In this document: piece after piece, positions 18,015 through 32,417 of the stretch | Numbering within the stretch: position 1 is the first letter of the stretch | Layout of the letters: the number at the start of each line of letters is the position of its first letter | NCBI RefSeq assembly: GCF_901709675.1 | Contig: NC_051093.1 | Span: forward strand, 8,857,553-8,921,552 | DNA length: 64,000 nucleotides | Origin: Syngnathus acus | Lineage: Eukaryota; Chordata; Actinopteri; Syngnathiformes; Syngnathidae | Direction: 5' to 3' | The notes under the pieces: generated by a model | The model's input: the letters and a program-made list of their open reading frames with translations, nothing else | The model's database searches: none | What the model was told of the DNA's origin: nothing | Made by a program: the position numbers and the translations under genes

Positions 18015-20071
18015 ATGACAACTGACTCGACACTCCTCAACTCCGAGATGGAGATAGAGCAGCAAGAAGATCTGTATCAGCAGCTCTTAGCACAGGTCAT
18101 TTTACCCTGGCTGTTTTTTGTAATGTATCATACTTCCCGGTGGGTCTCCAAATTCGGATTCTTTTTCAATTCAGTCACTAGGAAATATGCAGACTGCAAA
18201 TCCAGATTCCAAAGTGATTCGGCCGCAACCAGGTGTGTAGTTTTACAACACAAATGACACAAATACAATACAACAAAGCAGGTTATGGTGTCCTTCCTCT
18301 CAGGAATTTGTGTGAAGACGACATCGGAGGCCGGCAAGAAGAAGATCTTCGTCAACATCTGCCAGTCCAACTTGGTTCCACCTCCACCAGAGATCTCTAA
18401 AGAGAAACTTTTAGATCTGCTCCAATTAGAAGATCCCAGTGGCTACAGAGTCCCCATGAGCCTCGGCGAGCCACACACTGAATTGGACAACAGTAAGTCA
18501 TTTTTTATTTATGAACATGCCAACAATGTGATGAACACAGGTTTTGAAATGATCTATGTAGCTCTAAAACTTGATATTGAACACAGTTGAGTAGAATTTT
18601 TCCATTATTCCATTTTTTTGGTGATTGTCACTGTTTGTATAGTTTGATGAGTTCACTTTTCTCTGCATTTCCGATCATTTTGCTTATGCCTAAATATAAA
18701 GTTTGTCTGCGTCAGACTCTCAGGGTTGCACTGCATATGACGTGGTCATCAATCAAGAGTTTTTCCAGAAATGTCAGGTATGTCAGGCAGCTTTTATTCT
18801 TATCAACTATAATTATAGAGCCACAGAGCCAAAGTATTTATAGTTAAGAGTTGGTGGATTGAATGTGATTCATAACATTTAAGACTCTTAAGTTGCTTAA
18901 GTGATAAGGAGATCAGCAATATTGCAGTGACTATTTCATTCTTTAATTGTTGCCATTAAAAGTAAAGTGTGTCTCTATTTAGTTAATGCACAATTGTAAT
19001 TGCCTAATAAAGTGTCTTGTAAATGTTTCTGTAATAAACATGCTACTTTTTTGTATTTATGTGTCCTGCAGAAGGACTCCCTGTTCCAGCAGTTTGTCAT
19101 TATGGTGTCTTTGGAAGGTTTAGAGAACAAGTACAACATCGAGCTTAGTCGAGGTGTTTACCAGTCAAATCTTTTCTTCATTTTGGTCTTCTATGTGGTA
19201 CTCAATTTTCTTTTACGTCTTTGTCCAGAATGGAAAGTGTTGAAAAACAGGAAATTCTTGGGCTCTGTCAGCGAGCAGAACATTCGCACTAAAAGCAAGC
19301 CAGTAATTCAAGAGCTGCAACCTCAGTAAGTCTCCATGTTGGATTATTTAAGAAGCCAAGCAAAACAGAAACCTCCCAAATGACTTCCTTCCAAAAAAAA
19401 TCCAATGATGTTCATTAGGAATGCATCATTTATGAGCTCAGCCAGAGATTTTACACAAACTGATTTTGTGATTTGTCATTGTTTTTTATTTTACAGGGAA
19501 AACTCTACTTCAGAGGCAAAAAGGTATTATCTGTTCACCTTTGTTGGTTCTAATGTTATGTATCTCTGACAGTTGACCGGTCTCCACCTTCATAATTTGG
19601 AGTCAACTGTCCTCTTTTTACCCCCCAGACCAGAATTCACCTTGTTTGTAGAGCCTCCTTCTGGTGTCCCTGAGTATCTCATTGCAGAAATCAACTTGCC
19701 TGGTGTGGTGAGAGACGCACAGTTTTTCCAAATGTTAAACCATCCCAAAAAATACTGACACTATAAAACAATGTGAATCTCAATAAAGATTCTTCATTTT
19801 ACAGCTTTCATCCCGCGCGTTGGTCCTGGACATCGGTGAGGACCGCCTCGTCTTGACAGCACGGCCCTCGCTCTACTTTCTGGACATTTTCCATCCCTTC
19901 CTTGTCGATCAGGAGACGAGTGTAGCGCAATTCAACAGCAGCACTCAGGTACGGCCAGCAAATTTCCGTCTCTGATCTGAACGTGCAAAGCAACAAAGGC
20001 AGTGGTTCATAATTGTTGTGCCTTGTGTCTCTTAGATCCTTACAATCACCTTACCTGTGGTGTCATCTTGA
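18015..20071 (+). CDS. pih1d1: PIH1 domain-containing protein 1 (R2TP complex subunit)
   Basis: PIH1D1 is a subunit of the R2TP-HSP90 co-chaperone complex, which assembles snoRNPs, RNA polymerase II and PIKK kinases. Its PIH domain binds phosphorylated clients. Ten exons join in phase: 18015-18095, 18175-18232, 18304-18492, 18716-18777, 19072-19153, 19229-19325, 19497-19523, 19629-19707, 19805-19948, 20036-20071. The product is 284 residues, against 290 in human. Diagnostic PIH segments are GICVKTTSEAGKKKIFVNIC, VPMSLGEPHTELDN and WKVLKNRKFLGSVSEQNIR. The C-terminal half (PEYLIAEINLPGVLSSRALV onward) is the CS-like domain. Exon 2 must start at 18175, because the nearer ag at 18180-18181 would break the frame. 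Confidence 0.95.
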
Positions 20072-21440
20072 AACACCAGACGTAACTTCCAATTATTTAT
20101 TAAGATGCTGTGAAAATCATGACTCCCCTGCACATAGTGAGTGAAGTGAATCCCCTTTTCAAATTTTACTGCAATCATTGATTTTGTATCATTTTACGTC
20201 AAAAAAACGGACTGTATAAAAACCGGAATAAAAATGTAATGAAAACTAACCATTTTCATATTCATGATTTTTTACTTCTGTATTGATGACAATGTTAATT
20301 GTTTCATAATATTTGAACTGTTGTAACAGCAGCAGGATGCCGTTTTGTTCCCGGACCTTCCTTGTTGTCTTCAAAACAGGATCCACTCATTTTCTCGACC
20401 TTTGATTAATACACGAATGTCAATCTAATACAGCATATCATATTGAAATATTTTAGTCCAACTGTGTTATTTATTACTGTATAGTGAAACATACTATCCA
20501 ATATAAGTATTACTAATTATAGTTTCATATAGTAACCTCTTAATTGGATATAATTAGTGAACTTCAGCCCAATTTTGAGTAATAATATTCATTTGAGTAT
20601 AGCCTAGTGACTTTTTGTTAGTGCTTTTTTGGAACCCCACACCCCTCTCAATGGAAAAAGTCAACGGGTCCCTATTTTTGGATTTGGCTCTTTATGACCC
20701 TCCTCCCTCATTCCTCCTTTCTCTGTACTCTTGCAGAGCATCCATTCTCATGCTCTTGCACTGCTTTCAGAGACAATTGTGTACTAGAGTTTCAAACTAG
20801 GGCTAGGATTCCAAACTAGGGTTAGGGTTTTAAAGTGGCCACAGTAGTTGTCATCATCCAAGAAGGTCAAATGCCTGTAATATTTTAGATCAAATTTAAG
20901 GATTAAATAAATAAAAAAGTGAATCAGGAAGAAGCTAACACAACTGGACGAAGTAACCCAAATCCACCACTCCACAATTATTTCAGCAGCTTCGTACCGA
21001 GCGGCATTTGAGTTGTAAATGTCCCGTCGCATCAATATAACTAGTCTAATGGAGGCTTTTGCTCAACACTAAATTATACGTATAAATAGCACTAATGCCT
21101 TCTCTGCCAGCTTTGTCTCTCTTCTGCCCCACCCTCTCTATCTCTCCTTTCATTGAGTCATTCCCGCTCCACCTGTCCTGGGCCACCAGCCTCCATTTGT
21201 CCGGTGAGGTCAGCCAGCTCGCCAGCCAGCCAGCCAGCCCACTGTTCGTTCCCCTTAATCCCACGGGGTGCTCATCTTGCGGCCGTCTAATCCGCCCGTG
21301 GCTGTCAACCCTGACCACACAGGCACACCTGCAAGTTAGCACACGCGCTCCCGGCTATTTTTGAAGCCTATATTCAAACACTCCATCATAGTCGTTGAAT
21401 GCATGTGCAACTAGTCATCCATAGAGCCCACGCACGCATT
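20072..21440. other. pih1d1 3' UTR, then intergenic DNA
   Basis: A poly(A) signal AATAAA lies at 20227-20232. Beyond it the sequence is AT-rich with no gene. A short cagc-type simple repeat (ccagccagccagccagc) lies near 21220-21240. Confidence 0.5.
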
Positions 21441-21455
21441 GTTCCCCCCCCGTGC

Positions 21456-21530
21456 TATAAATCTCCCCTTCTTTGCACAGTAGTCACAGTCCGGCTTGTG
21501 TGTGTCAACTGATCCCGCTTCTTCATACAG
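21456..21530 (+). promoter_or_regulatory. tnnt1 core promoter and non-coding first exon
   Basis: A TATA box (TATAAAT, 21456-21462) is followed by sequence consistent with a short non-coding exon that ends at the donor atacag|gtctgt (21531). The first coding exon is 1.4 kb downstream, the usual layout for troponin genes. The box lies within ctataaat, which also resembles a MEF2 site. Confidence 0.55.
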
Positions 21531-22972
21531 GTCTGTCTTACTCATTTGTTTTTTATTCTCAGATAAATGAATTAACACAGAGGAGATACAAGTAATTCGG
21601 TGTTCATTTATTTATCAAGGTGTTTCTATGGTGACTATATACAGTCGTTGTGTAGTGAAGCTATTCAATTTGCAAAGAAATATAAAAAGTTACGACATGT
21701 TCTCCTCTCGCAGCGATAAAACGCTACGAGACATTGTTTCGTACAGATTACATGGTGTATTTGTCATGTCATTCTTCGGTCTCATTTGCCCCTAAACACA
21801 TTCGTGTTAACTAGTTAGCACCTGGTTAGCTGTTACATGGAAGTTTGCAGGATACACACACAGCCAATTACGGACAGAAAGATCAGAGCTGAGATTCGAA
21901 CACCTGAACCTGCCAAGAGATTCTTGGTTAATGAGTATTTTTGCCAGTATTCTACTTTTAGCAGAATCAGTCTGTTGATATAATTGCTCGTTCTTTTATG
22001 ATATCATCAAAAAGTTTGATCGTGTCATCTCACAATTTCTATTCAACCCCATATTTAAATGCACATATGAAACGCAATGCTGCACAATTTACTCGCTTAC
22101 CTTTCATTAGCTGCAGCTTTTTTTAAAAAATATATAAATCAATTAAAATTGTGAGGGACACACATACAACAAGAACAGTCCTTGACTAAAATTATCCTAC
22201 CTAAGACCAGTGCATTTGCCTGCTTGATTTTGACGCTCCCTAAACCCCCTCCCTAAATCTTTTCAGCCTACCACTCACTCTCTCCTTTTAGCTTCCAACA
22301 GTGATGCTTTATGCTGACAGAAGTGCTCAAATCTCAAGAAGAAAATACACAATGTCAATAAGTCAAATTAGCAGCTTTCATTTTTCAGAAAAGCTGTGAC
22401 GGAGAGATCTAGAGTGTGTTTAAGGACAACGTGTGAGCAATGCAGGAACGAAAGGGAGAGAAACTCAAGCTCTCTTTGTTTAACCTTTGTCACATTCTCA
22501 CCTGTTGTTCTTGAATTGGTCCTCCAGCATCCTTTGCCAACATGGTGTCAACACACCCCCTCTGTGTCTCTGCATTGTTTTATGTGGCAGCTCGAGGACA
22601 CAATTTATAGCCAGAAGCATCTCAGTATGTATTATCTGGCTGTTTATTTAAAGTGATTTACAACCGGTAAAAAAAGGCCTCCTGTGAAGAGTCTAAAAAT
22701 GTTCGAGGACAAAAGAGCCGACATTAAACCATGCACCAATGGAATTCTGTTGAGTTAGTTTTGGTTTTTATTGCTGATGTGGACCTCGAAAATACGATAT
22801 TTAAAAAAAAAAAAAGAAGATATTTGGGTCATGTCAGGGTGTACCTAAACTTTTGTAAGATGAAATCGCCTCCTGGGCAATTGTGGCTCTACTGAGGAGA
22901 TTAACGAATGAAAAGATGGCGATATCATTTTTATTTTTTGTTTTAACATTCACAGACTTGTTTCTTGCAGCC

Positions 22973-25258
22973 ATGTCTGACATAGAAGAGGAGTACGAGT
23001 GAGTATCCATTGACGTGCTCTTTCTGCAATAAAAGCGACAATTGCATTTTACTCATTTTCTTTCTTTGTTCTTTGTCCAGGGATCAGGCAGAGGAGGGTA
23101 AGGTGCAGAGTATTCCACTCTTTATCAAAAATATATGCGTGCAATCTGTGTCTTTCCATGCCAGAGGTGGAGGAGGAATTGCCACAGGAGGAAGAGCAGG
23201 AGGAAGAATATGAGCGGTACCATGAGCATGAAGAGGAGGAGGAGGAGCATGTGTATGAGGATGAAACAGGTAATGGAAGGACATTTCATGGTGTCAACAC
23301 CTCATACTGTATATCTGTACCACATAGAATATTGATTTATTGTCATTATGGCCTATTATTTCTACAGCCTAGTATTTGTAAGCCGTTTATGTTCAGATTT
23401 ACATTTTTTCTTAAGCCCCTTCCAGAACAAATCAAATTATTTTTTTATTTTTTTTTTAACTACGACGAGTTTTAGACTGGTGGCAATAAAATTGCCAACA
23501 CACCATCCAACAGTGCTTTAATGCATACTCTATTTCTGTGTTTAACTCACTGCTAATTGCATAATCCTCTCTCTTTTCAACAGAGAAAGAACGTCCCAAA
23601 CCAAAGTAGGTCTGCTTTTTTTATCTCTCGCTTTGAAATTTGCCGAGTGCAAAATGAGGAGAATTGCCTCAGTCGTCTGTTGCTGAAAACTCTTCTAGTT
23701 GCAAAAAGTAAAATTAAGATAGCTTTTTTTTTTTTCTGGTGTTAAAACATTTTTTTTAGTGTTGAAAAAAACATCCTGAAGAAATGCCAAGAATTGAACA
23801 GTCCCCTTTATTTTTACATGTTCTCGTTGAATTTCTTACTCATTTATTTCCTCCTTTGTTTTCTCCATTTAGACCACCGGTAGCTCAAATTGCCCCTCCA
23901 AAGATTCCAGAAGGAGATAGAGTTGATTTTGATGTAAGTTGACTTTATGTCACTTTTCATCCGGAGTAGAATTTCTTTATTCCTCATTTTAGTTTGACCT
24001 ACAACCCCAAATCTATTTTTACCACCAGGACATCCACAGGAAGCGAATGGAAAAAGACATGTTGGAGCTGCACACGCTGATCGACGTCCACTTTGACCAA
24101 AGGAAGAAGGATGAGGAGGAGCTTATTGGGCTCAAGGAGAGAATTGTAAGTTCCACAGTTGCACTATAAAGCAATAAAACTGTCATTATGTTTCATTTTT
24201 ATAGGGATTCATTTCAAAATAAAATTAAACTAACAACTAAACTAATTTCTCTGTCAGGAACGTCGTCGCTCAGAGCGTGCGGAAATCCAAAGAGTGCGAG
24301 CCGAGAAGGAGAAGGACAGACAGAATAGGATTGCGGTAAGCAAATATATTCGAAAAAAAAAAGATTCTGTCCTGTCTTGGCAGGTTGCTTTGTTTGGGGA
24401 AAAAAGCCAAACGCAAATTAGGTCAAAATCTCTTCAGAATGGTTTTCCAACATGTTTTCATTCTGATGTCCCTCTTTATCTGCCAGGAGGAGCGTCAGAG
24501 GAAAGAGGAGGAGGAAGCCAAGAAAAAAGCTGATGATGACGCCAAGAAGAAGAAAGTACTCTCTGGCATGGGGGGCAACTTTGGAGGCTTCCTGGCCAAG
24601 GTCTTGAGTCTGACACTCATGTCAAGGAAAGAAAATACTGAGGCTGTGCGTGTGAACATGTCAGCGTGTCCGTCCTAGGCCGAGTCGAGGAGGGGCAAGC
24701 GTATGACTGGCAGAGAGGTCAAGAAGAGGACCCTGGCCGACCGGCGTCAGCCCCTCGACATCGACAGCATGAGAGAGGACTCCCTCAGGTGATTGATTTT
24801 TTTTTTTTCCTTATCATTCATCTATCATGGGAGATCCGCCCAGCGCTCTATAACCAAGCAAGAAGTTCCTCCTCAAGCCTCAAAGACTTTTTCTTTTCAT
24901 GTTCCAAAAAGACAACGAGCCCAGGAGTTGTGGAACTGGATCTACCAGCTGGAGTCTGAGAAATTTGACTATATGGAGCATATAAAGCACCAGAAATATG
25001 AGGTGAGCGAGTCTTGGACTGGAATGTTATTATTGTTTTGTCATTTGTTCTGATTGGTTTGATTTGCTCTTTGCAGATTATTGTGCTGCTCAACAGAATC
25101 CAACATGCGCAGAAATTGTAAGTACTTTTTTTTTTTACAAAATCGAGTTATCTCTCCGATTTGATTCGGATGTCTTTCCTACTTCAAACTTTCTCGTGTG
25201 TGTGTGTTACAGTAAAAAGGTGCATGGCAAAGGGAAGGTGGGTGGCCGTTGGAAGTAA
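22973..25258 (+). CDS. tnnt1: troponin T, slow skeletal muscle type
   Basis: Troponin T anchors the troponin complex to tropomyosin on the thin filament. Twelve coding exons join in phase: 22973-22998, 23081-23097, 23165-23269, 23584-23605, 23873-23933, 24029-24145, 24258-24335, 24487-24600, 24679-24788, 24912-25002, 25077-25117, 25213-25258. The product is 275 residues. The order is a highly acidic Glu-rich N-terminus, the tropomyosin-binding core ([20 protein letters not shown]), a coiled coil toward the C-terminus, and the family ending [13 protein letters not shown]1 is preferred over TNNT2/3 because of [23 protein letters not shown] and LDIDSMRED. Exon 23081-23097 is only 17 nt, and short acidic exons of this kind are often alternatively spliced in the family. 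A poly(A) signal is at 25395-25400. Confidence 0.93.
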
Positions 25259-25494
25259 AAGCGTGAAAGGAAGAACTCTAAATCCAAACCAAAGTAATAA
25301 TAAAATGGCGAGAAGAAGTACAAGAGCGGGAATCTTAAATCTGTAGTCCCTACAAGTATACGGCTTCTCTGATTGTTTGTTGATAATGTATTTTAATAAA
25401 ACAACATGCTCTCTGTCAGTTCGCATCTTTCTTTTTTTACCTTAACAAAGCCCTTTTTTTGCCATATAAAAAAAAATAAGTCAGCTCCAGCATC

Positions 25495-26516
25495 AATAAA
25501 TGTTTATTAACATTCATAAAAGTGTAAAAAATACATAAATCCATCATCTTTTCTGCATAAAGCATATCAGTTGTATTTAAAGTAGCTTGTCAGTATCCTC
25601 TCTGTCCATACTTTGCCACCATGCTGTTTAATTCCCACCTCACATGTTTGACTGACTGCGTGAGACAAGGACTAAAGAGGGCACTCTGCTAATCCACTCT
25701 TTCGTGACGCACGTGCGTACACACACACACACACACACACACACTCCAATGACACTGTTGGCAAAAGTGTCATTCGTCCAAAATAAATGTGAGCAATATA
25801 ATTGTGAGTGGATCCCATTATATATGAAAAATGAAGAGTAAAGAAACACTAATGATTTTTCATTTGGAGGTATAATAGTGATTATCATTCAAGCAGATTT
25901 TCCAGAGGCGCGTGTATGTGAGCGAGAGACTAAATCCACACAACCATCTGTCACTGAATTTGTCTGAAATATTCCATTTAATCATGTTTTATTTACACGT
26001 ATACCATCTTACACACGTTTTCTTTTTCACATACAAAGAAACAGTCAGGAATTGGTAGGAATTCTAAATATTTAACCGGGTAAACATAAGCGAAGTCATA
26101 CGTAATGCAATCTCAAAAAGTGAGAATATTATTGCCTCATATTTTTCTTATAATAGACCCATGTAAACACATTTTACTTCAGGAAGGATTCCTTGAAACA
26201 AAAATCTAAAACTCAATTACAAAGACAAAATAATGATAGTACAAAGATGTTCATGCAATTCAAAACATTATCTAATAAATGTATTTCACGATCCTAAACT
26301 TCAATCCCGCCCTTCGATAATCAGGGCAGCGCTGTGAAATAACGACAATATTGATGAAAGTTGGCAAAGTGCTCACTAAAATATGACTTTGTAAGAAGAG
26401 TTGATGTTTTTTTAAAGGTTTTTAATATCCGTGCAAGCCATTGTAGATGCGCTGTCCACCAAAAATCGAGCCCTCAGTGTCCATGTATTGTACGATGTGA
26501 TTTTATTTGAGTTATT
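25495..26516 (-). other. 3' UTR of the synaptotagmin gene
   Basis: This AT-rich sequence holds no coding signal. The reverse-strand AATAAA at 25503-25508 would give a 3' UTR of about 1 kb. Its end lies about 100 bp from the tnnt1 poly(A) signal, so the two convergent transcripts nearly touch. Confidence 0.5.
25719..25744. repeat. (CA)n microsatellite
   Basis: A run of about 13 CA dinucleotides within the synaptotagmin 3' UTR. Confidence 0.95.
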
Positions 26517-28778
<2,262 letters not shown>

Positions 28779-29328
28779 TGCTCTGTGAGAAATATCGTGT
28801 CCCAAAATGTATTTCATAAATTGAATGTACTTTCCAATACCATTCAAAGTATTTTCCCCATCAACAACTGCATGAATCAATTCATTGTATTGACTCTATT
28901 TACATCCCAGGGTGAAATTTGTTTCATTTTGTTGTTTTGTTTAAAATAGTATGTGTGAATTTCAAGCTGTGAGTTGAGCCCCTCGCCTCAATAACGAGTC
29001 AGAGTAGATGTCCCTGTGTCACCGTGAAAGCATTAGAACAAGATTAAGTAGCCAAGGTAATCCAAAAATCCCAGGGTTTAAACAAATTAAGCAGGTTTTT
29101 TTCCCTCTTGGAGCCTCCTGCCCATTTTCCCCTCACTATGCGCCATTAATTAATTTGTTGTCAAATTCAAATATCTCATAGCTGGGTTTTTTTCTTCATG
29201 TGAAGGATGTTTTCTTTTGGGGGTCTTAAAAGGCATTTTGCTTTTTTTTATTATCAACATTGTCAAGTTAACATGGCCTCTGTAAAATAATGTAAATATA
29301 TATATATAAAATATAAATATGACTCACC

Positions 29329-29400
29329 TATCTTTGTCCCAGTCAATATTAGGCATCCAAAGGTATTGAGCTCCAATCCAACAGTGTTGACTCAAGGGAG
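29329..29400 (-). other. candidate 5' non-coding exon of the synaptotagmin gene
   Basis: On the minus strand a good donor (agatag|gtgagt) lies at the plus-strand sequence actcac ending at 29328. The coding exon begins at an acceptor four bases before its ATG, so an upstream exon is required. The 5' limit is unknown. Confidence 0.45.
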
Positions 29401-29649
29401 GTGGTTGTCCACAACTCTTTCTCTCTCTCCCCTCCTCCATCCTCTTTTTTTTTTTAATCTCCTCATTATCCCTCAATGCCAACTACTTACTGGCCATTCT
29501 GCACAACATATTTGATCTTGAGGCTGTAATTTGATGTTACAAATCTCCTTAAAAAATATTTTTACAAGGATTAACACAATCTAAAATTTCAATCCCAAAG
29601 GAAATTGTATATGTAGTGAAATCCAAAGCATTGTAGTTCGTATCATCTA

Positions 29650-29663
29650 CCACTAGAGGGCAG
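29650..29663. promoter_or_regulatory. CTCF-like motif, intact copy in ferritin unit A
   Basis: The sequence ccactagagggcag fits the vertebrate CTCF core consensus. The homologous positions are damaged in unit B (31927-31938, ccactagggcag) and unit C (34449-34459, ccactagacag). It is a motif match only; similar CTCTAGTGG strings are frequent in fish repeats. Confidence 0.4.
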
Positions 29664-30151
29664 ACTATGACTGAGTACTGCAGAGGAATGTCAGATTTCC
29701 AAAATCAGAACCACGTTGGAGGCCACTTAAGAGGCTCCGTGTGAATTCAAAGCAGCTGCCTCTGTAATATAACCCAACAAAGCAATCTAAATCATTCACA
29801 GAAATTCTTCAACATTCTCACGACCAGGAGCAATGGAAGTCAGGCTAAACTATATGAATTGAATAGACAATAAAATAGGACCAGGTTGCTAAATCAGAGC
29901 ATTTTGAACAACAATGCTTATGTCAATGAACAAAGAAAAGGTTAATTCCAGCTTAATTTTTTATTATTCAGTGTCGAGCATCTCTTTAAAACAGCCACTT
30001 GAGCATTTGACAAACAAGTTTTATCATCCCATGAAACCACCTAAACACATGGCCCTTTGTTAACCAGATGAAACAGTTGGCTAGGTAGAGAATGCTAATG
30101 AAGGCCCATTTTGATCAACATGACAGGCCTTCAAAAAAAAGGGACATGCAT

Positions 30152-31152
30152 TTAGCTCTTGCTCCCCAGAGTGTGCTTGTCAAACAGGTACTCTGCCATC
30201 TTGTTGTTCCCAGCATCCATTCGGCTCAGGTTGGTGATGTAGTCACCCAACTTCTTTATGGCCTCCACTTGCTCATTCAAGTAGTGGCTTTCCAAGAAGT
30301 CGCACAGCTGTGGACGCCAAAAGAACAGGAAAAGATTAGGAAAAGTCATATGGCCAATGAGTAAATGTTAATTTGCAGACTTACATGTGGGTCCACATGA
30401 TCAGAGGCAAGTTTGTGCAGTTCCAGCAGAGCCTGGTTGACATTTTTCTCCAACTTCAGGGCGCACTGCATGGCCTCAAGTCCACTCTCCCACTCATCAC
30501 GCGCTGGTTTCTAGAGAAAAGCACAAATGGAAATTATAACACAAAATTTGAAAACAGCAACATCTTTTATTTGTCTTGTAGTGCACACCTTGATATCCTG
30601 GAGGAAGATACGTCCACCTCTTTTGTTCTGGAAGGACAACAGCTTCTCGGCATGCTCCCTCTCGTCATCACTGTTCTCCTTGAAGAAATGGGCAAAACCT
30701 GGAAGGGCCACGTCATCTCGGGAGAAGTAAGAGGCCTAGTATTTGAAAATAAATAAAATAAGTTAGACCGGCTTCCGTAGAGCAATAAATTAAATTATAC
30801 CAATTGTAGCAAATTCACTAAAAACTGTAGTCTGCACGGGACAATGTGGGAATATGTTTGGGCATATTTAACATTTATTTTTAATAGAACGCACATTAGT
30901 TGGCCTTTTCCACCTGCTAGCAAACAGGAGCCGGAAATGCAGTGAACAAAAGAGCACGTTTGTCTATTTGCTCTGCATACAAATTGCATTCTAACCTCGT
31001 AACGTGACATCGGTCTTTTTTTCTTTTTTTTTCTCGACAGACTTACTTACCATTGAGGTGTAGGTGTAGGAAGCGAACAGCTCCATATTAACCATTCGGT
31101 TAATGGCGGCCTCACAATCCTGGTGGTAGTTCTGACGCACTTGAGACTCCAT
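30152..31152 (-). CDS. ferritin, middle/heavy-type subunit, tandem copy A
   Basis: The subunit of the 24-mer iron-storage shell, which oxidises Fe(II) and deposits mineral. Exons in transcript order: 31152-31051, 30735-30589, 30510-30385, 30307-30152, joined in phase 0 to give 176 residues. The start [18 protein letters not shown] and ending DKHTLGSKS match the fish ferritin middle subunit better than mammalian FTH1. The ferroxidase ligands are all visible: Glu in [10 protein letters not shown] with its following Tyr, Glu and His in DDEREHAEK, Glu in LKLEKNVNQ, Gln in YLNEQ. It is therefore H-like in activity, unlike light chains. Copy A differs from B and C by Asp for Glu in the EREH region (SDDEREH) and Ile for Val in GRIFL. 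An iron-responsive element lies in its 5' UTR. A reverse-strand AATAAA is at 29960-29965. Confidence 0.95.
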
Positions 31153-31282
31153 CTTAGCTGGTAGGTTTTGTCTTTTTCTTACCAAAAACAAAAGTACCAA
31201 AATAGAAATTTGCGTCGAGTTATCTAAATAACACAGAAAACTGCTATGAAGTAGTGGGGGGGGAAAAAAAGGGACGAAAGAA

Positions 31283-31312
31283 GTTCCGTTCAATCACTGT
31301 TGAAGCAAGAAC
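31283..31312 (-). promoter_or_regulatory. iron-responsive element, ferritin copy A
   Basis: In the minus-strand 5' UTR a 30-nt hairpin has the classical form: a lower stem closed by GTTC/GAAC, a bulged C, a perfect five-pair upper stem TTCAA/TTGAA, and the loop CAGTGA. Iron-regulatory proteins bind this element when iron is low and block ferritin translation. It lies about 130 nt upstream of the ATG and within about 50 nt of the predicted cap site. Confidence 0.95.
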
Positions 31313-31355
31313 TCTCCAACGACTCTCCGTGTGGGATTTACTGGAAGGACCTCAA

Positions 31356-31598
31356 TTTATATTCCTCGATCTAATGACTGCTGTGACGTCAGCTATCACA
31401 TTCGCCAATGGCAGCAGGTTTTGGGAGCACGTGACAATATTGCCTTTTCAGTCACTATTGCGTCACTACCTGATTGTTTACCATATCAGTTGTTGGCTAG
31501 ACTTATTGCATGTATGAAAATGAGACTTTAAATCAAAAGCAGATGCACCTCGTAACGCAAGGGAAAAGAATATTCAAGACCTCACAATTGCTGAGTCA
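31356..31598 (-). promoter_or_regulatory. ferritin copy A promoter (TATA, CRE, CCAAT, E-box, ARE/MARE)
   Basis: Reading upstream on the minus strand: a TATA box (TTTATA on plus, 31356-31361), the palindrome TGACGTCA (31384-31391), a CCAAT box written on plus (31405-31409), the E-box CACGTG (31428-31433), and TGCTGAGTCAT (31589-31599), whose complement contains TGACTCAGCA, an NRF2/small-Maf antioxidant element. The same set recurs in units B and C. Confidence 0.7.
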
Positions 31599-32417
31599 TG
31601 ATTACGCAGCAATCGCCCCCCCCCCCCCCCACATGCTCAGTTTGTTTTGATTTGTGCTGACTCATTCCTGGACATACCTGGTTGTCCACAACTCTTTCTC
31701 TCTCTCTCTCCCCTCCATCCTCTTTTTTTTTTTTAATTATCCCTCAATGCCATCTAATTACTGGCCATTCGGCACAATATATTTGATTTTGAGGCTGTAA
31801 TTTAATGTTACAAATCTCCTTAAAAAATATTCTTACAAGGATTAACACATTAACAATCTAAAGTTTCAATCCCAAAGGCAATTGTATATGTAGTGAAATC
31901 CAAAGCATTGTAGTTCGTATCATTTACCACTAGGGCAGACTATGACTAAGTACTGCAGAGGAATGTCAGATTTCCAAAATCAGAACCACGTTAGAGGCTC
32001 CGTGTGAATTCAAAGCAGCTGCCTCTGTAATATAACCCAACAAAGCAATCTAAATCATTCACAGAAATTCTTCGACATTCTCACAACCAGGAGCAATGGA
32101 AGTCAGGCTAAACTATATGAATTGAATAGACAATAAATTAATAGGACCAGGTTGCTTAATCAGAGCATTTTGAACAACAATGCTTATGTCAATGAACAAA
32201 GAAATGGTTAATTCCAGCTTAATTTTTTATTTTTCAGTGTCGAGCATCTCTTTACAACAGCCACTTGAGCATTTGACAAACAAGTTTTATTATCCCATGA
32301 AATCACCTAAACACATGGCCCTTTGTTAACCAGATGAAACAGTTAGCTAGGTAGAGAATGCTAATGAAGGCCCATTTTGATGAACATGACAGGCCTTCAA
32401 AAAAAAGGGACATGCAT

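Larger units (their letters stand above)
29401..31678 (-). repeat. ferritin tandem duplication, unit A
   Basis: This is one of three head-to-tail units of about 2.25-2.5 kb, each holding a complete ferritin gene with promoter and 3' flank. The boundary motif ggttgtccacaactcttt occurs near 29402, 31679 and 33929. Identity extends through introns and flanks, so the duplication is recent or the copies are homogenised by gene conversion. Confidence 0.85.

Noticed and set aside
18181-18232. pih1d1 exon 2 starting after the ag at 18180-18181
   Set aside because: That acceptor breaks the reading frame. Using tcag at 18171-18174 gives SLGNMQTANPDSKVIRPQPG, which matches the family.
29650-29663. CRISPR-like or attachment-site interpretation of short repeated motifs
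   Set aside because: The window is vertebrate nuclear DNA. No regularly spaced repeats with unique spacers occur, and the repeated words belong to the ferritin duplication or to transposons.
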